DNA of 64,000 bases from NCBI GenBank assembly GCA_950022655.1, contig OX465589.1:26527626-26591625 (forward strand). Reading direction: 5' to 3'. How positions within the stretch are numbered: the first letter of the stretch is position 1; every line of letters begins with the position of its first letter. The stretch is from Alentia gelatinosa (lineage: Eukaryota; Annelida; Polychaeta; Phyllodocida; Polynoidae). Shown piece after piece: positions 55,585 to 64,000 of this stretch. The position numbers and the translations under genes were made by a program. The notes under the pieces are model-generated. The model worked only from the letters and a program-made list of their open reading frames with translations. It had not been told where the DNA came from and searched no databases.

Positions 55585-55812
55585 GACCTGTTTCAGTAGT
55601 TTCATGACATGTCTAAATGGCGCCTGTCCGCAGGAATTAAGCAATGAAACTTTAACACGAGTAGGAGATACATATCGTTCCAAATATGAAGAAGGTTGGT
55701 CCCTCCGACCCACTGATATTTGCTAGACTTTTTTCGCTGTTGCTTGCACTGTTGGTGCCGCTGTTGATGTCTGTCTAGGCCTAATGTCACGAAACTACTG
55801 AAACAGGTCCCT
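55585..55812 (-). mobile_element. Harbinger-like MITE (GGACCTGTTTCAG ends), copy 2, inverted
   Basis: Same ends and CTG flanks as the neighbour about 90 bp away but inverted, with a shorter interior. Tandem-inverted insertion into similar CACCTG sites. Confidence 0.75.
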
Positions 55813-55819
55813 GTTGTCA

Positions 55820-56925
55820 GACAGGCGGCTCCTGAGTTGTTTATGATAATTACGAGCCTCTGTCTTGGCAAAGATCCCTTAGGCTATTTGAAATTCGCAC
55901 TTAATGGAATATAGGCCCTTACCGACAAATATTGTCAATGTATTGGCGCCTTGGGATATGGCCAATTCTAACATTGGGAAGCTTACCCCAGAAGTATTAT
56001 ACCAAGGTTTATCAATATGTCGCAGTTTTTAATATGAATCATTATTGCTGGAGGTAATAACATTTCGGTTGGTTGGAAGTAATTTGGTTATGCATAGACA
56101 TGTGGCTATTTGAATATTCTGTCTTAACCAGTATTTGAACATGGAGATTACTCAATATGTCTACTGGTCTTTTTTCTTTGTATAAAACTGATATCCTCTG
56201 CATCGAAACAATAGTGATTTGACTGTAGATGAGTATCAGGTCTCTTTAATATCTCAAATAAAACTGAATGCTTTGTGATAATATTTGAATTAGAAATATG
56301 AGAACTCCATAAGAATTCAAGTTGTTATTTTTTGGGGTGTTTCAATAATACAATTCCTTTTGCACTGACGTAGTTGTTGCCAATCCGAAACAGATTTAAA
56401 GGGGGTACGATGCAATCCTTGTTTTCTCAATACTCGTGATGTTTTCATACACATCAAGGGTATATTTAGAATCTATAAAAATAAATATTCCTGAAATATA
56501 TACCTCATTCCTTATCTTCCGGATGCGGGTCAGAATCTGTCACCATGTAACCAGATAAAGGTAGCAGTGCCCGGGGTCTATTTGTAGCAGAATTGGGAAA
56601 CGGAATACAGGAATGGAACCTCTTGATGACGTATTTTTCTATGTGTTCTATGATAATTCCAAACTGACTTATCACCATTCTGACTAAGATCGCAATGCTT
56701 TGAACACACCGTGTCGAACATAGGTATTCTAATTCAACATCACTGGTATCTAGGAATCATTGTATCTAGGTATAAAGAGCCTTTACTTTTTTCTCTTTTT
56801 TTTCAAAATACCATAAATTCTAAATCTAAGATATATTTGCCAGTCGAGATATCTGGACACGGATTTCAGATATTGCAAAGAAACTCTCACACTATAGATA
56901 TACTAGGAGCAAAAAGTAAGTTCAT
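55820..56925. other. Intergenic, no gene recognised
   Basis: AT-rich, no repeat family identified, no convincing ORF. Confidence 0.4.
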
Positions 56926-56929
56926 CATA

Positions 56930-57310
56930 AATGAATGAGCGTGCAATTATAAACGTATAACAAATAAAAGGTCTGAGTTAGATTTAGCCTATGGATAGTT
57001 TTCTACAACCCACTTGCACCCAGTCAACTTGCCATTTCTCTAACTGCCTGAGTCTAGGATCAAAACATATCAAAAACAGTGGGTCAATGAGGTATTTCGG
57101 TCTTGAGTGATTGGTCATGGTCAGCTGGGCACACTTCTAAGACCCTGAGACACTGGCTACCTGCTCTGTTCTCACTATCACAGTTAACAGCATGCAGATA
57201 GTAAAGGGATAGTTTTCTGGAAGCACACTGAAAGTTCAATGTGACCACTCTAACCCTGACTCTAAGCTCTAGATGATGTATATAGGCGTGCAAGCACGCT
57301 CTAATAACAC
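56930..57310 (+). repeat. Best-preserved copy of the 400-bp dispersed family
   Basis: Runs from gatgaatgagcgtgcaatta through cacttgcacccagtcaactt, attggtcatggtcagctggg and cacagttaacagcatgcaga to gcgtgcaagcacgctctaat. No terminal inverted repeats, A-tail or ORF noticed. Confidence 0.65.
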
Positions 57311-57314
57311 TGAA

Positions 57315-58816
57315 TATCGAGAGGTGTGAAGAGTAGATAAACGGCTTATCATTCTCCAGAGCGATGTAGGTCAGCGCACACGGCGCAGCCCTATCGTCGG
57401 GAGGCGCGTCTGGAAAATATTTTGTTTGCTTTGCCCTTTTTTCCCACAAGGTCCTTTGGACATACACGATACGAAACTAGTTAGTGAAAAACCGAGACGA
57501 GGAAGACTAGACAAGTAAGTAGACAAGCTCTCTAGTGGTTTAAGATGGGAATTGTGTTTCATCTTCAAAGAAGCTTTTGGTTGATTGTATCTTATATCGA
57601 TTTCCCTGGGATCCATGCTCGTCAAGTTAGTGCAGTGTTCTGTAGCAATTGGTTATCTTTTTAGTTAGTACACAGGGCTTTCTCCCAGTAGTACGGACGC
57701 TTAATACAATGCCATGACGATTTTGCGTTGTTAACTGGAATGTACTGTCTTCAAGCTAAAGCTCAGGGCAGGAATTTCATATGAGTAATATTATCTATTA
57801 TTCTACCACACACATATATTAACCAAATAGCTATGTTTTACTAAAGTATAGACATTTCGATGGCAAAAGACAGGAAAAAGACATCGAACCCCCTTCCACC
57901 ACCGTCACCTCTACCCACCCCTTCGCTGCTCTCAGTTCCATGTCTGTAGTTAGCCAATGAGTACTTAACCTGGTTTTTAGTATGCATTAACATTTTCACT
58001 GTGCGGGCATGAGTTGCACTGTATTAGCATTGGGGCTCACACGTGGAACTATAGTTCAATCGCGACTCTGTGTCTGTCTTTGAGTGCTTGCCTCTTATTC
58101 CCGTCTCATATAGATTGCAGTTCACTGTGATATGATGGTAAATGCTGCCTCGGTGTAAAAAAGCAAAAACGTGCCTAATCTGGTTATGTCGTGGTACGCC
58201 ATAGTTTGAGGCAGTTACCCCACGTCAAATACTAGGTCAAAGGTCAAAATTGATATCATTTCAGTTGATTCTTAGATTGATACATTTGCTGAGTCATCAT
58301 ATTTAGTCTTTTACTCAAAATGTGTCAATCATGAGGCATTTGGGTAGTGTGACTGCTATCGTTCGCAATAAATGTAGGAGTGCCTCATATCAGCATTGAA
58401 TGAATATGTTTCCATATATAATCTGACATTGGGTATGCATGCGTTCCTCAGATAAGATTTCTCCACAGAACATGTTCCACTAGTACAACAAAAACATACA
58501 ATAGTCACACAACGAACGTTTTTATCATCATTTGCATTAATTTCACATAACTTTTCTATTTGATATAACGGTCCAAGGCCTAATTCAATCAAATTCTTTT
58601 CATTCAATAGGTTTCAGGTAAGAACTTTAAGTACCATGTATTCTATTATAAAATGAAGCTTAGTTCTTGGCGCTTAAGAAAGAGATGTAATTCGTGTCCG
58701 CCACCACATGAAAAATTGGTTTGGAAAGTTGAATTCAATTGAGAATGTCTTCACCTAGAAAATCAATCAGAATGTTTTAACACTAATGCATGAGATGGCT
58801 CCTCTTGCACACATGC
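57315..58816. other. Intergenic, no gene recognised
   Basis: No coding domain or repeat family identified upstream of receptor 3. Confidence 0.4.
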
Positions 58817-58820
58817 TTAA

Positions 58821-59183
58821 CCCATTCAAGCCGGGTGATGCCTTAAGGCATCAGGCAGGGCTGGCCGAGTGATGCCTCAAGGCATCAACCGGTGCTGGCC
58901 GGGTGATGCCTTGGGGCATCTTTTACAAAATATACGTATTTTTAAATAAAATTGAAAATAATGGCTTAATAAATATGAAACTTTCGGAGAATGTAGATAG
59001 AACATCATATTTAATTTTTCTAAGTGAAATGAAAAATAATAATAAGTATCATGTGTTATGTCACGCGGTCCCAAAACAAAATTTCTACAATAGGCCTATG
59101 TACCCAGCCTCTAGCGGCATTCATTGGCACTAGTACCTGGCTCCATGACTGTAGCCCTGCTGCGGGTACCCGGCGCGATAGGG
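58821..59183 (+). mobile_element. piggyBac-like MITE (family P), copy 2
   Basis: 363 bp between TTAA (58,817-58,820) and TTAA (59,184-59,187). Ends CCCATTCAAGCCGGGTGATG and GGTACCCGGCGCGATAGGG. It has three gatgcct(t/c)aaggcatc palindromes near the left end. Inverse of 16,776-17,144. It lies about 300 bp upstream of the receptor 3 5' UTR acceptor. Confidence 0.78.
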
Positions 59184-59488
59184 TTAATTTGTCCGTCAAC
59201 AGCAATGTGGTTACATTAGCGAATGGACTTAAAAGCTATGCCTCAACCAGTGAAGAGCATTTTTACCTGATACTACGACACCATGTCTTTGCGTTGTATG
59301 ATATGTCACTCATTTCTGGCCGAGACCAATGCAGATGGACATCAAAACACGTTCCATATCTTTCTTAACAGTTCTCTCTATAGTGTCTCCAATCCTTCCA
59401 AAATACGATAGAATATGGAAATACGATTCGTATAAAGCTCAAAAGTATGTATTTTCAAATGATTAACACAATCTGTTTATTTCTTCAG

Positions 59489-59564
59489 AAGGTGCCATTG
59501 ATGGGAAACAAAATGATGACTATCATGTACCGATATCTTCAATACACCATGTCCGCTGATTAAA
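59489..59564 (+). promoter_or_regulatory. Receptor 3 leader: splice acceptor and 20-codon uORF
   Basis: Acceptor gtttatttcttcag (AG 59,487-59,488) suggests a 5' UTR intron, as in receptor 1. A uORF from ATG 59,501 runs 20 codons to TAA 59,561-59,563, leaving one base before the main ATG. Such spacing could limit initiation or depend on reinitiation (inference). Confidence 0.5.
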
Positions 59565-61226
59565 ATGAGGTCACAGCAGCATAGGGTCAGCCGAAAGGCA
59601 TCGATATCGGCAACCTTGCTGCTTCATGTCACCTTTATTGTACTGCTACATTCCTCATTCGGGCAGAATCCTGGATGTGGGACCATTAAACAGAAAAACC
59701 ACATAACTAACCGCGCATTTGACAGACACAAGATACAAGTTCCCGCCACCGCAATGCTTGCAATCAAATACGACATAACATTCACAAAGGAGGCATGCTG
59801 CCCTATTGTCTCCTTCGACACAGAAGATACACTTGTGCTCAATAACCATCGGGATACGAATGGGGAATGCTATAAGGACAGGATTGGGAATATAGTAGCG
59901 GTGAGCGAGTACTACATTTACTTGCATGTTACAGACAAAAAAGCAGGCTGCGTCCTCAAAGGTGATATGTATGTATGCAGTGGAACTCGGAAATTCTACG
60001 CCTCGTTGAAAACAAACTGGAGTTTTGATGTAGGATACGCGTGTCGAGAACAGAATACATTAGATATTACCTTTGAAATGGAGCTTCAATGTAGTTTTCA
60101 TTTTGTCTGTGAAGACCTAGTGTTGAGTTACTGCAAGGACAAGCTTGGCTACAACCAAACGACACACCCCAATTCACTAGGGCAGAGAACTCAAACAAAG
60201 GCAAATAGTGTCTTAGAATCGACCATCCCGCTACTTGAAAACGTGCCGTGTTACCAACACATGAAGGGCTTCACGTGTTATTTCCTTTTTCCGAATTGCA
60301 TAGATGGAAAGGCGATAGTGCCCTGTCGTTTAACATGTATACATATGACGACTGGCTGCAAGCGACTGCTTGAGGCCTACGAACAACCTTTGTATTGTGG
60401 TGTATTCCCTGACAGTTTAGATCCCGACGTCTGCTATTACAAACCAGTGGAATGTCCAACCATACAGGAACCAGAGTTTGGGAGTGTAACACAAAAGGGG
60501 AGACGATTGTTTGATGTGGCTGAGTATTCTTGCAGTGAAGGGTACAGATTGGAAGGCCACGCCATCAGACACTGCACATACTCAGGTCTCTGGAATGGAA
60601 CCGAACCTCAGTGTCTATTAAAAGAGCCTCCCCCGAAGCATTTGGAGTCTCATAAAGGACGTGCATTGCTCTGTACATTAATGATAATGATGTGCATTGC
60701 CTTTGCTCTTTTATGTATATACTATCGTTATAATCTGCAGCTGGCATTTGTGCATAACTCCTTTATTGAAAACCATTTCTTTCGGAGAGGGCAAATCCCG
60801 GGGGCCTTGTTTGTGACCTACTGTACGTTAGACCGTAGTCAGGTGGATGAGTTTCTGCCCAAGCTGAAATCTGAAATGCCGCTCTGGGAAATTCAAACGT
60901 TCCAGGAGAGCTTTCGTGGAGGGGACAAACTCTTAACGTCTATCTGGAAGGGGATATGGGAAAGTCGTGCAGTTCTGGCTTTGCTAACCAGGAATTATGT
61001 GAAGAGTCCATGGTGTAGGTATGAGTTCACAGAGGGACAAACTCGATCTGCCAAAGACAAGAGTTTCAAATTCATCATTGTTTTATATGAGGGTGATGAC
61101 GAAGTGGAGATCTCAAAGTTTATCGATGAACTTCCAAAAGATATGAAACTCTGGGTAAAGTCAAGGATTTACCTAATAGCTGGACAGTTCCAATTCTGGA
61201 ATAGACTACGAGAAGCCTTACGATGA
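59565..61226 (+). CDS. TIR receptor 3: Frizzled CRD-Sushi-TM-TIR, intact, diverged
   Basis: 553 aa in one exon. Signal peptide with hydrophobic core ISATLLLHVTFIVLLHSSF, cleavage probably near residue 33. N-terminal cysteine module 38-180 aligned with receptor 1 (CCPIVSFDTED; CSGTRKFY). Frizzled CRD with ten cysteines (182, 190, 229, 238, 245, 254, 258, 265, 278, 290). Sushi with four cysteines (297, 323, 337, 350; YSCSEGYRLEGHAIRHC). TM at about 365-386. TIR at about 414-551 with box 2 QESFRGG, WCRYE (Trp483, Glu487) and box 3 FW (544-545). Unlike receptors 1 and 2 it keeps the Trp/Glu pair, so its TIR domain looks more canonical. It is a type I membrane receptor, presumably signalling through TIR adaptors; the ligand is unknown. 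No close paralogue is seen downstream. Confidence 0.92.
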   Translation: MRSQQHRVSRKASISATLLLHVTFIVLLHSSFGQNPGCGTIKQKNHITNRAFDRHKIQVPATAMLAIKYDITFTKEACCPIVSFDTEDTLVLNNHRDTNGECYKDRIGNIVAVSEYYIYLHVTDKKAGCVLKGDMYVCSGTRKFYASLKTNWSFDVGYACREQNTLDITFEMELQCSFHFVCEDLVLSYCKDKLGYNQTTHPNSLGQRTQTKANSVLESTIPLLENVPCYQHMKGFTCYFLFPNCIDGKAIVPCRLTCIHMTTGCKRLLEAYEQPLYCGVFPDSLDPDVCYYKPVECPTIQEPEFGSVTQKGRRLFDVAEYSCSEGYRLEGHAIRHCTYSGLWNGTEPQCLLKEPPPKHLESHKGRALLCTLMIMMCIAFALLCIYYRYNLQLAFVHNSFIENHFFRRGQIPGALFVTYCTLDRSQVDEFLPKLKSEMPLWEIQTFQESFRGGDKLLTSIWKGIWESRAVLALLTRNYVKSPWCRYEFTEGQTRSAKDKSFKFIIVLYEGDDEVEISKFIDELPKDMKLWVKSRIYLIAGQFQFWNRLREALR

Positions 61227-64000
61227 AACGTGTCTGTATTTGATGTAATAACAAATCAGGTTTGTTGTTTCACATTTGATATTTTATATTTGTGATTTGT
61301 AATATGCTCGTGTGGTTTTACTGAATAAGAGCAGCATAGGAGTATCATGATTTAAGAACCTCATATTAACAGACATTTTTATTTGATGGAATCACCTTTA
61401 GCACAATAATCGCAATCAATAGGGTTGACTCTTGAAGATATCATATCACTGAATCACTGTATTTGGTTAACGACCTAGTTACACATATGATATATGTAGA
61501 TATGCTATTGTCGTTTGTTGCCGGAGGTTAGCGTTGACGCTATTAGATGTTTGTACCTATGGTCGAAACCAGATTCAGTGACACCTTACCATATTGTGAA
61601 TATCGAATAGATGCTCACAACTTTCATATCTTCCACTCCTCATCATATTTCTGTATTTACATTTTTATTCCTTATCGCGTCAGGGTCAAGCCACTTACAT
61701 GTAATGTTAATTCAGTGCCTCTCACAATGCAGCATCAGGGTTATGGCCACATATAGACCACTAATTCATGCCAATTGTTAATATAGTTGAGACTGGCAAT
61801 CTACTTCAATTCAAATATATTTAAAATTGTATTTGTCGCATTCGTCATGGTTTTGACACATTATTGGCAGCTCTTATGGTGTAGTATGTAAAGGATCATG
61901 CCTAAATGTATACGGTCGGGCAGAGGGATATTTTCGGGTAGCATAGATCCCGATGGCTAAGAAGAGAAGCACCAACGAGACGGGATACAAGCAATATTCC
62001 AATGTGTATTCTTAAATCCATTCCTTATATGTATTGGCAGCCATCGGCCCATATCATTGGATTCATTATATTTGTTGTTTACCTTATTACAGGCCACATC
62101 CCTTTAGCCCTGTAGTCCTCTGAACAGTTGTAGTCTCCCATATTCCCACCAACTCACGGCTGGGCAGTATATTTTAAAAACAACATCCTAATGTCAGACA
62201 TCTCAATTTCTTTGGTATCTCATCATTCACCAAATATGCATTTCTTCTGGCAATTAGTACTATCGTTAACTCTATAATCCTTATCATTTATCTATGGCCT
62301 CTATATTCACCACTATTTAAAAAGTCCAGAGTATGTTGTAACTATATCCTTAAATTGGATTGAAAATGTGTTTTAGAAAAGGCAAAGGACACAGTGCAAT
62401 TCGCTGTCCACCTTTACACATGATAAGAATAAGCTTAAGTTAAGGACTAAGTCCAAGCCTGTATGTAAACATTTTCTATAATAAAGTCTCATTGAAATGA
62501 GACTACTGTAAATGGATTATCTCATATCTGTTGATGAATTGTTGATCTTAATTCAGTCAATAACTCACTTTATCACCCATCATCTACTGATTACAGCAGA
62601 CACTAAATGCTATAACAATATGAAATACCAAAGTGAACAATCCTTCACCTGGCCTTTATTTATAAACATATCTAAATGTTTATGCGTTGATCCTTTGAGT
62701 TATTTGGAAGTCCATCCGAATATTGTTGTGCATTGCTGGACAACATAACACATATCGCGAGTTCAAAAGCTCAGGACCGGGGTCATTGTACTATCAAAAG
62801 TGGCTTTTCTGAGAATCCTGGGATATTTATTCACACTATTGTCAGGGTATGCAGGGTGTACGCTGTATTAAATGTCAGGGTCATGTGAGGATACTAGAAA
62901 CCACTGAAGCGCAGCGGAGTGAAAATGAACTGAATAAATACAGACCACCTTAGCGACATATTTTATAGCTTCAACGTCAACTCGGGCCAGTAGGTTCTGA
63001 TGGATGCATGTTCCTGGAAACAATTATTTTACCATCTCTTTGACCTGGTTTCTTAGAATTAGTCAGGCCCTATACCAGAGTACCAGGGAACATGTATATT
63101 ACAAGTAATCATCAGCCGCACCGTCATATTCACCCCCACCATACCTCTCTGCTACTTCACTCTTTAGGATTCTCACCATTCTCCAAGAAATCCTAGCGTC
63201 TATGGCTTAGAGCATGTGAGAAAAATGGTAAATTGCAAATTGTACAACTATAATGTACTACGCGGCTTAATCACCCACTGGGTGTCAGTGTTCACTCTCA
63301 ACTACGGAAAGAATATAATCATATTGAACTAACGAAAAATTAACTAAAAGAGAGAATTGATGAAAATTATGTTTTGTTGTCCGTCCCAATGATATTTACA
63401 TACAAGAGTAGTGAAAATGGACCGGATAGTTCAGAACCTACGGTCATCTGTAATCTAGAGTGGAATTTGCAGATACTATTTACCAATATGAAAATCTCCA
63501 GCGATCAACAAAACAGTATCAAAAACAATATTTCACAATACCAGTTCCTGTCACTGACACCAGCCAATTGAACAACCACATTTGTGATCCATCTATTGTA
63601 GATCCTACCCGTTCAACCACTACTTATCTTTAATAGAAATCCGTCACAGTATAAATACATATTTAAGACAATACACTTCAGACATTGAAATTATTTTATT
63701 CTAATTCGCACATGAAATTATTAATTGCAATACAGATCAAAGGCATCCTCTAATATTCCGGTATTATCCTTCCATGAAAAGATGAGATAAAGATGATAAA
63801 GCCAAAGGGTCAGTGTTTCAAGTGATTCTTTTACATATTATCCGCTCACTGTCCAGCGCATTCCAAAAGTCTTGTCCGCGCCAAAATGGCTATTGTTGGG
63901 AAAATATTGATATAACATACAAGATTAGAAAAGTATGGTAGAGTTTATCTCCATGTGTGGTCTTCAACCCCTATTTTGTAGAAGTTGTAAAGTAGAAATG
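61227..64000. other. Downstream intergenic, no gene recognised
   Basis: AT-rich. Open frames at 61,547, 62,512 and 63,374 are short and lack domains. AATAAG near 61,324 could be the receptor 3 poly(A) signal. I saw no repeat family matching those elsewhere in the window. Confidence 0.4.

Noticed and set aside
1..64000. tRNA, rRNA or CRISPR-like arrays
   Set aside because: I looked for tRNA A/B-box-like patterns and regularly spaced repeats; the 19-bp motif copies at 39.8-41.3 kb are irregularly spaced within a transposon and are not a CRISPR array.

Overview
The window is animal nuclear DNA: spliced genes with GT-AG introns, a ciliary kinesin, TIR-domain receptors, LINEs, and many small DNA transposons. 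The mix (several TIR receptors, Harbinger and piggyBac-like MITEs, a three-ORF L1/Tx1-like LINE, TTAGGG-type minisatellite) fits a marine invertebrate, most likely a lophotrochozoan such as a mollusc. That assignment is inference; no rRNA or mitochondrial marker is present.

Region 1 (1 to ~16.6 kb, + strand) holds the 3' half of a kinesin-9 gene (KIF9-like). Fifteen proposed exons, 1,452-15,726, join in phase and would encode about 539 C-terminal residues ending at a TAG; the motor domain lies before position 1. Four of the exons are less certain. The introns carry a 5'-truncated LINE (minus strand), several MITEs, a telomere-like minisatellite and a tract of very long G-runs. Region 2 (16.6-21.4 kb) has no convincing gene. 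It has a piggyBac-like MITE, CA-rich minisatellites, an AT-rich block and a decayed 'cacgcatttct' repeat.

Region 3 (21.45-44.57 kb) is a tandem duplication. Each unit carries a receptor gene with signal peptide, cysteine-rich N-terminal domain, 10-cysteine Frizzled CRD, one Sushi/CCP domain, one TM helix and a cytoplasmic TIR domain, followed by relics of a Harbinger transposon. The first copy is intact (22,145-23,755). The second first lost 22 bp and was then split by an 8.2-kb LINE (29,175-37,390). The LINE has a coiled-coil/RRM ORF1 fused to a NADAR domain, a separate SGNH-hydrolase ORF, and an intact endonuclease-reverse transcriptase ORF2. Comparing the two units gives empty sites for a 2.2-kb TIR element with nine copies of a 19-bp motif, two TTAA-flanked MITEs, a Harbinger MITE and a 236-bp GC-rich insert.

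Region 4 (44.6-58.8 kb) is repeat-dominated: long-hairpin MITEs, a decayed repeat family (49-57 kb), a nested Mutator-like element with 9-bp target duplications, and two inverted Harbinger-like MITEs. Region 5 holds a third, diverged intact receptor of the same architecture (59,565-61,226); nothing was recognised downstream.

The three receptors form a local family that couples a Wnt-binding-type CRD plus a CCP module to TLR-style TIR signalling. The main novelty candidates are that architecture and the NADAR/SGNH accessory domains of the LINE.
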